Shown: positions 13,562 through 26,365, numbered from the stretch's first letter. The stretch is 64,000 bases of DNA from Isoetes taiwanensis (GCA_021234155.1 JAJEKV010000035.1:11904407-11968406); one strand, 5' to 3'. Translations and numbers: made by a program. The notes: generated from the letters alone by a model not told the origin.

Positions 13562-14840
13562 TAAGTTTCTTGTATACTAAGTTTTAGACATTTTGTGACT
13601 TACGAAATTGTATTGACTATGACTTTTGTAGAAAATACATTATATACTCAACGTTAGGCGATTCCTTGAAATCTTCTAACATTGAATTGACTTTATTGTC
13701 CATAGAGACCAAATGGCCACTAAGATAAAGCAAATCCACGATAATGCCACTTAGAGGTTGTGTGAAAGTTTTTTTTTAAAAGTTGGTTGATTTTTTTTTT
13801 TTCCATTTAGAACAAACACTGCTAAATTGTAGTGTAGAGAACTTTAAATACCGTTACAATTAGCCTTGTTCATGACTAGGAGGAAGATCTTGGCCAACTT
13901 GGATTAGGGAGATGGTGAAGGTATATGGGGTAAAGCAAATGAGATGGATGGAACCAAGGGATGTCGCCAAACATGAATCATGCCAAAAAACTTGTATTGA
14001 GCAAAAATCTTACTTTTGATGGGTCTTCCAAACTTGGTCTTGTCAAGAGTCTTCTCATGTTGACTTTGAGGTTCCACATATGCAACTTGATCCTTTGTCC
14101 TCTTCATGATGCTCAAATGAGAGTCCTTGCTTGGGTCTTCTTCTAGAGGTCTTCAGCAAACTTTATCTTCAAAGATGTGAACTTGGTTCATGCACACCCT
14201 TATCAAGTGAGATGTGTGACTTGCTCTTCTATGCTGCCAAGTAGTTGCAGCACAGAGCTCACAGGTGCAGGAGCTCCGAGTTATGAGTTCTTCACATGTG
14301 CTATCTCTGTTGTGTTTGTGTTTCCTTTTATGCTTGATGGATTCTAAACCTTTGTTTTTGCTGCCGAATATTGGATGAAAAAAACCTTCCTCAAGTTCTA
14401 TATTGTAGGGAGATCAGATACATAGTATTTGACTTTAAATATGAACCGTACAAGAATAATAGCAACAAATAGAATCTTTTGATAAGACCTATGTATAAAT
14501 ACTTTGATCTGATTTAAAATGACTTTCACAAATGCAATACGCGTACTAGGCTTTTTTTTTGTTTTATTCTTGGCATGAACAGTTGGACGATGCAGGAATA
14601 AGTAGTAATAAGGGTTGATATGGGTACAAAAGCAGAGGAGGCCCCAAAACTTTTGTGGTTAACAGGCTCGAGTTGCGTCTTCAAATCTCCCTGCACCTAC
14701 AAAGTAGAAATGGTTATGGTTAAAGGGTGGTGGTGTACCCTCACATATTCCCGATCTCTATGTATGCACACCTCAATGATCGCATTACAAAAGAATAAGG
14801 CAGTGCCAATAACTGGAACACAATGCCTAAATAACTAATT
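13562..14840. other. 3' flank of the TPR gene, no gene seen
   Basis: AT-rich; only chance ORFs. It holds the presumed 3' UTR of the minus-strand TPR gene next to 14840. Confidence 0.4.
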
Positions 14841-17800
14841 CTAATTCTTTAGAGGGACATCAAGAAATGATGGTTGCTTCATGCCCTTTTCTGATCTAGT
14901 TTTCGATCTGCTCTCCTCAAAAGCAGCATCCTTTATCCGAAAGAGTAGCTCATCTAGGTGCTCTCTGTTTGGAAAATCCTTTGGACAAAGCTTTTTGAAC
15001 CGTGTAAAATATTCCTCAGCTTTATCTGTTTTCCCTAACATGTTGTAAACAAGGCCCTGTAATGATGCAATGAACATGATGATTCACTAAGTGTTTCTGC
15101 TAACCATGCACTAAGGCACAGGTGATCAAAACATTACCTGGCAAAGATAAGGACGAAAGTCATTTGGATCTTCATTGCTCAATTCAACATATTCATTCAG
15201 AGCTTCATCCACCTCGCCCTGCATAACCAGCAAATCACATCAATAGATTTCATGAAGTAAGCAGCATAGATAAGATAATCCACCCGCATTTTCAAGTCAT
15301 ATCGTCAAGTCAAGTAGATGAACCCAAAAATTAGTGTCATAGTGTCAATGTGCTAATATAGACTTCATGATCACGAATCTTTGCAATGTTACGGAAGGAT
15401 CATGCTTGACATTATAGGGATGAACGATGTTTGTCAGGCAGTTCACTTGCAGCCACAGAGGGATGTACTAGAAACTGGCATCCTCTACTCCAAGGACGAA
15501 CCATGTTTGTCTGCCAGTTAACTTCTTGCAGCCACAAAAGGATATACTGGAAACCAGTGTCCTCTACTCTCGATGTGCTTGATGTTCAAAAATGTTTAAC
15601 ATGAACTAGGTTTGTCTAGCAGATCACTTCACTGCAGCCACGGGTGAACTAATGTACCATCTTATTCAGAAGGCAAATATCTGATAATGTGGAAAAAGGA
15701 GAACCAAAAAACTATCCAGAGTATTTACTTGTGATGTCTTGTCTAGCAATTCTAGCACATGTTCACCAACTTCATGTGTATAATTCAAGGAGCTCCAGAC
15801 AAAAACTTGTCAAATACAGCATTTGAAATTGTTGGGCTACTGATCATGGCCTATAGTAAACCCTTCAAGAACTACATTTTTAGAATAGTAGGAGAGATGG
15901 AGACCTGGATGCGGCAGGTTCAAAGACAAAAGCCTAGAACTTTATATATGCTGAAGACTCCAATATATAGATGTTAACCTGACATCATTTGAAATCAACC
16001 ATATGCTTCTCATGGCTTGATGCACTATGCAACAGAGGCATACACTTAAACTTCCTATTCATTTCAATTATGACATCTTTTCTGCTGTGGATAACGTGCT
16101 CACTGCTCAAGGACTACATTTTGAATAGATAAACCAGACGCTTTCAATATCCTGTTCCCTTATTGCACTTGCTCTTTACGAATAAGAATCCTTTATGTTC
16201 CCCACAAGTGCCATAAATGTTTAGCCAACCAACATTATCAATAGTAATCTGCTTACCACATCATAAGCTTTCTGCAGATGTCACAGCAAACTGCTTCAGT
16301 AGCATCTCTCTATTCTTCGTACTGAATGTTCGGTGAAACATGAAAGGCTAATGGTGCTTTTCGACTTCAGTAATCCTAGATGCACACCTTTATTTCCTTC
16401 ATCCCAGTTTCCTGAAAATTGCAATTGCCACACTGCACACAACTTTAATTATTGAGGATCTAATGACTGTTCCAGGAACAGTTTCGTCATAGTCGGGCTT
16501 GTTATAGCAATCGTGACAAGTGCAAGAATCCACACAATAAACAGCAGCTAGACCACCAACTTTCACTGCACAGGCTTATACATCTACCTGTTATTTGGAC
16601 TTTATACTGTACTCCAACATTTAAGGCACTTGAATAAGTTCTTGAGCTCATAGTGTCATCCGTGAGGGGATAACACAATGGTAGACTATAAAATCGGTCA
16701 TAAGTGTCATATAACACATAATGTTACCTCTTATCTTGCAAATTGACGGAAACACACAAGTCCAAAAACATGAGATACAAAATAAGACATGTCCGACCTT
16801 AAGGGTTAGAATTTGTCCACGAAGCATCCTCAAGCCCCGTGCCGTTTCATTGTCATTATTTTCTGCAGCATCCTTTGCAGCCACCTCTACCATTTCCATG
16901 ACCTTCGTGACATCCTCTCCATTCTTTTGAAATGCAACTGCCAAGCCCTACATAGTGAACATGAGCTTTATGAGTGGCAGATTAGATGTGCACCATTCAA
17001 AGATAACACAAAAAGAGAACAAATCTAATTGATCTCCTGGATGAGTATTATCCTTTAGAGTTTTATATAATGCTTTTGCCCAGGGTGGTGGTCATATGTT
17101 CATAACATTGAAAATATTTGACGACCTGCTGAAAAACACATGAAAACATGATTGAATTTAGAAGTAAATTAGACCATAAAAATGTTTGAGGTGGCCAGAC
17201 TATGCTGTTTCATATCGCTCCATTCAATCATCCAAAAAATAGCAAAGTCACAACGTTTTGGGGTTGGCATGGATTTGAAACGCTGAGAGAATGTCCTTTA
17301 TGCAATGTGACCATCTTGTTCATGAGCAACTCAAATTGTGAATATAGCATTTCCATGGATTATAAACACCATTATTTGGACTTGCTAGACAAGAGCAACA
17401 TAAAGGATAATAGATGCAACTCCTTAGCAAAAGAAAGTACCAAATCTAATAGACGAAATTCTTCAGAAAATGTTAACGAGGTTTTTTCACATGGTTTAAA
17501 ATACCTGTAAGGCTCTCACTGACCAGGGATCAAATTTTAGGAGTTCTTCAAACTCTTCACGGGCCTTTCGTGTATCTCCAGTCAGGTTATATGCTGATGC
17601 TCTCATATATCTGTAGTCTAATTTATCTGGCTCTAGCTCAACTATTTTATTTAGCACGAATATTGCTGGTTTTACTTCCCCTCTCTGCAAATAAATCCGA
17701 AGGAGTGCATGATGAGCCCTAACATCATCTGGATTTTGCCGCAAACGCTCTTTCAAGAAATTTTCCACAGCCCTCTCACCTAACCTGGAACCCTTATCAG

Positions 17801-18326
17801 AGCTAGCTTCGGTATCTGCTATTTTCTGTTCGGCAGCCGGAGAATCATCACTTTCCTTGGTGACTTCAACATCCTGGGTAGAAACTGATGCAGGGGCGTT
17901 TTCAGCAACAGCCCTTGCACATGCAGGCTTGAGAAATGAAAACCCACCAAATAAGAACATAATTGAGCTGCCTAAAACAAAAAAATGTAGCTTTGCCATA
18001 TCCAAACTAAAATCATCGACATAGTAGAACGGCTTCCCTCTCTGGATCTGTTGAGTCTTATCTTGCTTAATTGTAGATTTCTTCCCAAAAATCCGAACCC
18101 AAGGTACGAAATCTAACCCCGTTATGTTGCATTTCGTAGTAAAATCATTTATTTGCATAAAACTTGAGCACCTCTGACTTGACCTTAAAGAGATTAAATA
18201 TGATCTTCTGACTTCTTGCACAGAAAGCCTGGAACATTTAGCAAGCATAGACGCTGTTTTAGTCCTTGAGTATAGGCTGGTGCCATCGCCAAGAAGAAGA
18301 GTTGGGCTACTGATGTGTGCATCCAT
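14841..18326 (-). CDS. Chloroplast-targeted TPR protein (SLOW GREEN 1-like), 4 exons
   Basis: Complete gene. Exons on the minus strand: 18326-17505, 16947-16798, 15218-15138 and 15056-14841 (stop TAG). All three introns are phase 0, and each downstream exon begins with GG after an AG acceptor. The product is about 422 aa. Residues 1 to about 100 are rich in Ser, Thr and Arg, like a transit peptide. About 113-132 is a hydrophobic segment (LHFFVLGSSIMFLFGGFSFL) followed by an Ala-rich stretch. Helical TPR-type repeats fill about 185-390, for example KPAIFVLNKIVELEPDKLDY and LTGDTRKAREEFEELLKFDP; the exon-3 junction reads NEDPNDFRPYLCQ|GLVYNML. This architecture matches plastid TPR proteins of the SLOW GREEN 1 type, which are needed for chloroplast development. 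The substrate or partner is unknown, and orthology is inferred, not tested. Confidence 0.85.
15420..15660. repeat. Diverged tandem repeat inside intron 2 of the TPR gene
   Basis: Three imperfect copies (about 80 bp each) share GTTTGTC..GCAG.TCACTT.CAGCCAC and, in the first two, CTCTACTC. The location is intronic, with no coding consequence. Confidence 0.6.
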
Positions 18327-18416
18327 AGCCGAGGCAAGGTTTTGGAAGGGTTTAAGGGATGTAACGATGAAGAAGAGCAGCGGAAAAGAACCTTCACTTA
18401 TCCACTTTTTTTCACT

Positions 18417-18426
18417 CCTTTTATAC
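18417..18426 (-). promoter_or_regulatory. TATA box of the TPR gene
   Basis: On the minus strand the sequence reads GGTATAAAAGGAG, about 90-100 bases upstream of the ATG at 18326. That leaves a plausible short 5' UTR. Only about 85 bases separate it from the start of the duplicated block at 18512. Confidence 0.6.
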
Positions 18427-19466
18427 CTTCCATTCTAATTAACCATATTTTTGCCCCAGCTTAACAAATCGGCTCGCTTCCGGCACGGACACCCTCAAAA
18501 TTAAAAAAATAAACTAGCAGAAGGGCAGGGTTGAGGCAAAGGAAAGAATTATAAAATATTAATGTGTGCTAGTATATTCACAGAAGGAACAAAGAAGAGC
18601 AAAATTATGTTTTCAGATGTATTGTGCTTCGATGGTGTAACACCATAGAAATTCAATGCAAAGCTGTGAATTATTGACCTCTTGATTGCGGCACGTTTTG
18701 AACCAGGGAAAAAAACGGTATCAACAGGCCACATTTTTTTCAACACAGGCCTTTGGTACTGTCGCATTGGTAAAACTGCTTCCAGACCCTTACTTGCTCG
18801 AGCAGTGAACTAGACTCAGAGAAATCAACACAAAAGAGATTCTGCCCTTCCTTACAGGCCTTGGTAGTGTGGCCACATCTTGACGTCAACATAGAGATTT
18901 CAAAAGCAAGAACATCTAAATCTTGCAACATCGGATAAAGGTGCTCTTCATTAGCACCAGAAATTATGGAAGAGCTGACCTCAGCTTCGCAAAAAACAAA
19001 AAATTGCAAATGAATGTAAATTACAAAAGAAGGTCAGATTGACGACCCTCTTCAATGCAAAGTAAAGGCGTGAGAACACAAAAAATGTGGCAGGGACTAT
19101 CATCCAATGTAATTTATCCCATAAAGCAAATGGCAATGTAGCATGCTAAACTATCAACATTCGAGATGTAAGGCGGGTATACAACAGAGGTATAGGAGTT
19201 TTGAATATGCGTTCACATGTACCCAGATGGTTTTGAAAAAATTCCCAAGCAAAAAAAGGAAAATGCTGCCTACAATAGTATAGCAAAAATAAGTCATTGT
19301 TACATATTGCTTTGTATACATTAATTCAGGGTGCTGGTCTCTTAAAACCTGCACGAACAAGCATATCTAGCAAGTACAAGCTTATCTCAACTGGAATTAG
19401 AATTTTAAATTGTAGTGATGTTAGGCACAGTGCAAAAAAATCTCAAGTAAAGAAATATCACTAAAA

Positions 19467-22447
19467 GGAAGGAAGGAAGGAAGGAAGGTTCTTTTATCGT
19501 CCACGGAGACCAATCGGTCTATGGGACCCAATACAAAAAACGCAAAGAAGTGAATTCCATCGCCCGGATTAAAAACCCCCGCCGGCGCGGTTTTCGAGGG
19601 AAAACCGTGGGCAAAGAATCACCTGGCCGACAACCGTCCCTAACATATAAAATGCGTAAACACCCAAATATATACAGCCATGCACCACACCAGAGGTGCC
19701 TAATCACGGGCAAAGCGGCGGGGGCAAAGGTGACCTCGCAGTCCAAGACTACCTCGAATGTAATGACCCGGTGACACGACCGACTGGGGTGTGTTCATCG
19801 GCCAATGCAAGGGCAAGTCCCACCGCACTAAAGGAGCGTGATCCGCCCGGATCTGACGAATCAACCGGGCAACTCGAAAGTGTGAGACTCATCCTCAATG
19901 GTACCCGCTTGACAAAGACCGACAGAGCCTCGGTCTCCGGGGCTCCCCAATCCACCGCCCTGCCTCGATCGCGAAGATGGTGGGCACCCGTATGCGAATG
20001 GAGGCAATGAGTCTCGCGCTTTTGGCAGCCGGGAACGCAGTAAAGCCGTGGGCCCCGGCTAACACGGGGTTGATGTGTTCCTTGTAATGGGCCATTTTGA
20101 CGTGCTCTAGAGCCGCCGGGGTCCCGAGCTTGCCAAGGAAACAAGCGCCTAGGTACTCCCGCAGTCGCCACGATCGGGGGCCGTGCCCACTCGCGACGAT
20201 CCGCTCCTCGCACATTCCATTTGGCGAACCACCGATCTCTTACCCTCCAACAGGCCCTAAGCGCCAAGGGACCCATGGCCACAAAGTAAGCCAGTCGCGG
20301 GGGCCGAGCATCACCCATAGTAACCACTTTACGAAAATAGGCGATGTGTCTATATCAAGGGCTGCCACCAAGCGTAAGAATCCATTTCTGCAGTGAACCG
20401 ATAGGGGACCAAGGTTTCACCCCAAGTGCCCGCGTGCCAAAAATGCCTTACGCTTTTGCTCCAAGTCATTCCAGTCGCCAAAGAAACGACCGGGCCCCAA
20501 ACCTCGACCCCCGGCATGTATGACGAGCCCGACCGGTGCCCTAACAGATGTGGACCGATGGCCCCAATCATAGAGCTCGCCTCGTGACTGTTCTCGCATG
20601 GCATAAAGCGCTTTCGGCCGTCACCCACAAGCGGATAGACGCCCCAGCCAGAAATGGGAGGGGAACTCCACCCCTAGGTACTTGTAGGTGGGCGTGACGC
20701 CCACAGTCGGCCCCCCATATGTGAGTGCAGGAGGCATGGGGTGACGGAAGAGGATATGAGAACCACCCCGGTCTTGGCGGATTGACGCCGCATGTTCAGA
20801 GGCCCCAAAATGTGTCTAGGGCGCCCAGGTGAGATCGCATAGCTTCGGGGTGTGGGCCAAGAGGCCAACATCGTCCGCGATAGATGAGCCGGGCGGATGA
20901 CCTCGTGCAAAAGCCGTATGCCATCCCCCATGCTCGAGAAGCGGGGCTCTAACCGATCAATGTAGAGGCCAAAAGTGTTGGCGAGGGGGCAACCCGCCGG
21001 ACTCGATACTACCGATGAATGCTCGCCCGCCGGGCGATCCCGCCAAAACAACTCTCATACAACTTTGTATATGGCATTCTCCGACAGTGGCTGGAGCCCC
21101 AGTTGACGCTTGATCTAGCCTACGCCATTCCCTGGAATCAGATCAAAAAGCCTTCGCGAAGTCCACAAAGCAAAGAATACAAGTCCCGCCGATGATTCCG
21201 CCGTCTTCAATCGCCCGCGAAGTAAAGATATGGTCAATCGCTAGTGGCGGGGGTCTAAAGCTCGCCTGTGAGGGCTCGCACATCTGGCCTCCTCGCCGGT
21301 CAATCAAGCCGCCGAGAATGCCAGATATGATTTGGCAAATAAATGATCAATCGACCATGATCGTCCGGTAATTGGCGGACAAGGTGGGTCGCCCGCCCTT
21401 GTGAATGGGGAACAACCCCTTGTGGTCCATTGTCGGGGGAGACCTTCCCCGCAATGCTCGTGAACAGATAGTGAGGACCGCGACAAGCGGCCGCCTACGC
21501 CATTTGAGTAACTTCGCCTCGCATACCATCGGTGGTCACCGCCTTCCCATTAGCCACCGCTGGTGCCCTCCTCAACATCCTCGCCCACGGTGAACCAATG
21601 GGGACCATCCCGTGGGGTATGGGCATCTGCCCCTCGGCGGGTCATAGAGCCGCCGAAGTACTCTCCTAATCGGCCTCGTGTGATGTCCCCCAGAGGTCAA
21701 TCGCCTTCTCAAGCACTCTGGCCAAAAAGGTTCGGGAGGATGAGTGTCGGCGAAATGCCATCTCCCCCGATAACCGGGTAAGGTACCGCGGCCTTTGTGT
21801 CCTTCGGGATGGGCGATCAGTGGTGGCCCCTCAAGAAGGCGAATTTTTGATCCAGATGTGACTCGAAGCCGCCGCTATGTTTTTACACCGCGATCAAACC
21901 ATCTTCTACGCTGAATGTTGCCGACCACCCGAAGGCGACGCTGGGTCCAGCATAAAGCCCGGCCGCATCCCGTAATAGCTGTCACCGGTCCGTCACGCGT
22001 CTAGTGTGGGTGGAGGTCCGCAATTACCGGGAGGGCGCCCATGAGCATCTGCGGCGTAGTCCTCCGCCGCTCATAATCTAGTCTCAACCGAGGACGGCGG
22101 GGTCGGGTATATAGTGGGGGTTCTCCGCGGCTTTGCCAAACCAGTCCAAATAAAGTGGGAGGTGATCTCAGTCGACCTCCTCATCCCGATCGACTGGTGC
22201 GTGCCCACCCTAAAACGGCTGATGAGATGCATATCTTGCGCAACTACGAGCACATAGTCCACCACACTAGACCCTCCCCCCTGATTGTCTTGTCTGCATG
22301 TGCACTTGCGAGAATCGGGCCACTGTGAAAGGCCATTGCAAATTATCAAGTCAAAAATGCCACATAGCAGGAGCAACTGTCTGCCAAAGCGAAGTGACAC
22401 GGTCGCCATCCCGACCCTCGTGGCCGCCGCTCATGGCGTGAGTAGTG
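19467..22447 (-). mobile_element. GC-rich LINE with (GGAA)n 3' tail, 5'-truncated
   Basis: Reads 22447 to 19467 on the minus strand. 5' part: endonuclease C-terminus (LLLLCGIFDLIICNGLSQW, GGGSSVVDYVL). Then reverse transcriptase: LFPIHKGGRPTLSANYRTIM, motif A CFVDFAKAF at about 21150, GCPLANTFGLYIDRLEP at about 20970, and a YADD-type motif at about 20890 split by one extra base (ADDVGLLAHTP follows in the new frame). Near the 3' end the frame reads ARLIASIRIRVP, typical of the LINE C-terminal region. It has many frameshifts and is dead. The 3' UTR has the stem GGTTTTC..GAAAACC and ends in GGTCTCCGTGGACGATAAAA, then about 5.5 GGAA units. The allele-like copy at 27331 lacks it and shows the empty site, so its boundaries are exact to a base or two. 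Confidence 0.85.
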
Positions 22448-25400
22448 GAAGCCATGTAAACTACAGCTAACATCATGGACAACTCAAGCTAAGAAGCTGC
22501 TTGGTTGACTTGGATTGCAGCTCAGATTCAAGGTACATGTTTATCTATGATTAAGCTATTGATCTGAGTTCCAGCATGATTCTGATACTCAAAGTCCTGA
22601 GGTATGACATATTCTGAATGAAAGCTTAATGCTTCAAATTAATAAAAAGCACTTAAATTAAATAAGCATAAAGAAAGAACTTACAATATAATGCAGAATA
22701 AGCTTTAGCAAGACGTTATTGTAATCCTTTTGGCTAGCGCCTGAAAGCACTCCAGAGGAGGCATTCACAGATCTTGAGGAGACGCCTGAGCCTCATAAAG
22801 TATTTAAAGAAAGCAGCTTGGCATATATTTGGCATTTTTTTTCATAAATGTTTATTTGTCGAGGTGGGATATAGGGAGTATTGGGGACCAAAATGTGCTA
22901 AGTAATATTTGTTTGGCCATTTGTTCATTTGCTTGAAAATTACCATAGGGAGTAGCAGCAAATTCATTACAGGGACATTTTGAACTTCTTTGCAGAGGAG
23001 AGGATATGGCTCACGTTTGGTTTAGCATATGTCAATTGTGGCCGGGGCAGTGAGATTCCAGGAGCCCATTCTTGAATGACAGTCTTGAGGAAAATATATA
23101 TCGAGTGGCCAAAAGGTTCGTGGAATGGAACATGGAGTTGAGAACTTAGCGTGCAGGCTGAAGAAAGGTTTGTATGCATTAAAACGGGCCCTTAGATGCT
23201 TCCAGGCAAAGATCAATAATTTTGCTGGTTGAGAGTAGGTCTAGGACATAGTTCTCCTTTACTTCAAGTCTAAATATTACGAATGGTGTTATATTGTGTA
23301 CATGACATGAAATTGACATGGGATGTAAGAATATTATAGCAGATCAAAGATTGTTTGAAAGCAAACTTCAAGTTTGCTTATTTTGGTCTGCTACATTTTT
23401 GTTTGGGAGTAGAGCATCACAGTTGGTATTTGCCTTAAACGATCTATACAAGGGAGATTGGAAACATTCTGCACAGGGGGAAGCTATAAGTCAATTGCTA
23501 CTTCATGTGCACAGGAAATGAAACTCATACAAGACATGGTCCTACATTTTATAGTATAGGCAGCTTGTTGGCTCAGTGATCTATACATGACCAGTACTCC
23601 ACTTGACATCACCCTTGCAATAGGACTGTCTAGCAGAACTGCAGGGTTGGGAAGAAGGCTCCTAGATGTTTAATAAAAGTTATTGCAAACATTTATTAGA
23701 AGAAATGCATAACAATAAATATTAATGCTAAAAATTGCCTCAAAGGTCCTCAATTTGTAGAGGTGCTCTATTTGCCAATGTTCTTCAGACTCAATCATAT
23801 CAGGTCAGAATGGGTATTTCCTCGTCTCCACTTGAGATATGAACTAGGATGAACCAATAAGAATTGCCCCCTTGGTGCCGGAGGCACATGTATTTTACAG
23901 ATTCTGTCCATTTCTGAAGCTTATTTAAATTATTAAGCTATGAATCCGTCCAAGTTCTTCTTAGCCTGTTACTGGGGCTTTTTCCCCTTATATCCACAGC
24001 GGCACTGGAATCAAAATCGTATCAGAAATAGCATTATTGAATTAAACATGTTTATCTCTTGTTCCTAAGAAATCTGCAATGCCATGGGCACAATCCAGAT
24101 CATTATATTTGGATTTCTTTGGTAAGAAATAGCAAACCGCAATATAAGATTCTGGCAAGTTTGATCCAATGAACCTCGTTTCATCCTCATTTCCACAGCC
24201 CGCCGTATACTGACTGCAAGTACTAGAATGCTTTCTTTCATTTCCTATGTTTCAGATTAGCCTTCAGCTTAATCCAACCAATCTCCAGCTGGTGGGAAAG
24301 AACTTCATGTTGTTTGGGAGGTCAACATCTAAATAGCCAGCCTCGTAATAAAGGCTCATTGTGGTCTGTTCATGTGATTGCAGACCCCAATGAAGAGGAT
24401 AGAAAATATGATGCATGCCCTACATCTGCACTTTATAAATAAAAAATTTTAAATTCCTTACGTATGTTTCTCATTTATAATTCATAAGGTGAAGGCCTAC
24501 CTGCTTGAAGCTCCCTTTGCGAAAGAGCATTGGCAGTTGAATAGTTTATCATGCCATCAATAAGCCCTATAGCTTTAGTTACTCTCCTTTAGGGCCCTGG
24601 CAAATGCAAGTTAAGCACATTTTAGCTGCATAATTTATCCACCAAGGAATCACATAGAAAGGGTACATGTTGAAATCGTGTTTAGTCTGATGTTGTACTT
24701 CCATCTTTAAATGCAAGTACCTACCTGGCTTAGAAAATAACCCCTAGGTTCCACAGCACTTAAAGTTCGTATCTCATTGTGAAGTCAACTGGGCTTAACT
24801 TCATAAACCTGCAAAAAGAACAAGTAGTTGATGAACTGTATTAGATACGCAACACTCCTTTGAAGCATGTTGCACTCTCCAAGTAATGCATTCTATCCAG
24901 CAAAGCAGAGGAGAAATTTGTTGACAGTATTAAAAAAACGTACCACAGCTTCACATGCAGTATTCCAATTTTGTCTGCAGTAGTCCAGCTTCACCTTCGA
25001 CCACACAAACAAACCAAAACAATTCAAGAAATTCAAGAACATAATGTTTGACACCCTTCCGTTTGAATTCCTTCCATATCTTCTTGCCAAAACAAGTGCC
25101 ATCTTTGGACCATTCTGACAAATAAAGGTGTTTGGACTCGCACCATATGGATTGTACAAGCCTTCCAATTCATGGATTCATTTGATATGACAAATCTTGA
25201 TGCATGAATCACCAACCCTGCTTTGCTCTGCAATGCGAGTACCTTCCTCTTGATGTCCGCTCAAAAGCAGATAACATGTTTAAAATTACTCTGCCCCTAA
25301 GGGACAAAAAAGAAATTGGAAGGACTTGAAACTACAGAAGAATCTGAACTGACAATAGGATCTTCTCTCATCCTAGATCTATACAATAAGCTGAATTTTC

Positions 25401-25643
25401 CTCTAGATAGGAAGCATATTGCATATTGAAGCACCGTTCCTAAATGAAAGTTCATGACACATGAAAGCTTGAAAACAACTAAGTCTAAGAATAAGCCAAA
25501 GATTCCTTGCAAAATCTGCAATGTCTTCGATTAACATATTCGATCAAAGCTATGTCCTCCCTTCGGACCATTGCTTGCAGCAATGAGATTACCATTTGTG
25601 GTACCTTTTTGTTTTCCAAAGATTATTACGAATAAGAAAATAC

Positions 25644-25979
25644 CCGCAGACTGTTAAGGCGGGGGTCTAAAAAATCCTCCATTCCCTTGGCATGAGCAAA
25701 TTCCAAAGAAAGCCATAAGTTTGTTCACTACGTGAAGCTTTGAGAGGAGCTTAGTTTCCACCTCTGGCGAACACATTACGAACATTACACGGCATTACGA
25801 ATAAGAAAATACCTGCAGACTATTAAGACAGGGTCTAAAAAATCCTCCATTCCCTTGGCATGAGCAAATTCCAGCAAAGCCATAAGTTTGTTCACTACAT
25901 GAAGCTTTGAGAGGAGCTTCGTTTCCACCTCTGGCGAACACACTACGAATAGACACGGCATTACGAATAAGAAAATACC
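25644..25979 (-). repeat. Tandem exon triplication within copy 1
   Basis: An approximately 170-bp cassette is present three times. Each holds an exon of about 118-120 nt (reads VVNKLMALLEFAHAKGM), a GTATTTTC donor and a CGCCAG acceptor, separated by about 47 bases of intron. The first unit belongs to the 5' exon (26211-25979); the others are 25930-25813 and 25763-25644. Copy 2 keeps only the first unit plus a truncated one. The 47-base introns are short for a plant, so whether the extra exons are spliced is doubtful. Confidence 0.7.
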
Positions 25980-26295
25980 TGCAGACTGTTAAGACAGGGT
26001 CTAAAAAATCGTCCATTCCCTTGGCATGAGCAAATTCCAGCAAAGCCATAAGTTTGTTCACTACACGAATCTTTGGGAGGAGCTTCGTTTCCACCTCTGG
26101 CGAACACACTACGAACTGACACGGCCTCCCAACAACAGGAACATATAAAAGACGGCAAATGAAAGTGAAAAGAAAGAGCCGGATCTGCCATAGCCGAGTT
26201 GCGAAAGGCACGGCAGAGAATTTTTTTGAGTTTTCTAATTTCCCTGGCCGTAGGATTCGAAATTAGAGAATCGGACGGCTGCTAATGATTTTGGG

Positions 26296-26316
26296 TGACG
26301 TGGCACGACACGTGGC
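26296..26316 (-). promoter_or_regulatory. ACGT-core elements upstream of duplicated gene (copy 1)
   Basis: Two adjacent ACGT cores, TGACGTGGC and ACACGTGGC, lie about 100 bases upstream of the first candidate exon. The second is a G-box/ABRE consensus. In copy 2 (30604-30624) the second core is ACACATGGC, so the G-box is lost there. A regulatory role is inferred from motif identity only. Confidence 0.4.
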
Positions 26317-26365
26317 ATAGCTAGAATTGCAGGAAAGTGGGCAGGGGGGGTTAGGCAACCCTGCT

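Larger units (their letters stand above)
18549..26211 (-). pseudogene. Unrecognised multi-exon gene, copy 1 (probably decayed)
   Basis: A run of protein-like exons bounded by AG/GT signals lies on the minus strand, but I do not recognise the family. Candidates, 5' to 3': about 26211-25979 (ends KGMDDFLDPVLTVC); repeated cassettes at 25930-25813 and 25763-25644; 25296-25243 (VILNMLSAFERTSRG); 24994-24944 (VKLDYCRQNWNTACEAV); 24808-24725 (LHNEIRTLSAVEPRGYFLSQ); 24586-24501 (AIGLIDGMINYSTANALSQ); about 24365-24270 (LYYEAGYLDVDLPNNMKFF); 24213-24048 (NEDETRFIGSNLPESYIAV); 23157-22970 (LHVPFHEPFGHSIYIFLK); 22791-22685 (KDYNNVLLKLILHYI); about 18980-18800 (EHLYPMLQDLDVLAFEISM); about 18770-18549. 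Frame continuity across exons does not hold everywhere, and the 24808 exon has an in-frame TGA in both copies. I therefore favour a gene already damaged before duplication, though missed exons are possible. Confidence 0.45.
18512..26365. repeat. Tandem segmental duplication, copy 1 (with LINE insert)
   Basis: Copy 1 starts at AACTAGCAGAAGGGCAGGG and ends at ...GGCAACCCTGCTA, immediately followed by the same start sequence at 26366. Without the LINE at 19467-22447 it is about 4.9 kb. Its ends carry a loosely inverted similarity (GCAGGGTTG at the start, CAACCCTGC at the end), which raises the possibility that the unit was mobile. Relative to copy 2 it holds extra sequence at about 25290-25740 and an exon triplication. 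Confidence 0.9.

Noticed and set aside
19550-21781. Many plus-strand ORFs in the GC-rich block
   Set aside because: Antisense shadows of the minus-strand LINE in stop-poor GC-rich DNA.
25979-26191. ATG at 26191 as the true start of the duplicated gene
   Set aside because: The frame from this ATG gives less protein-like text than the frame reading KLMALLEFAHAKGMDDF; the start is left open.
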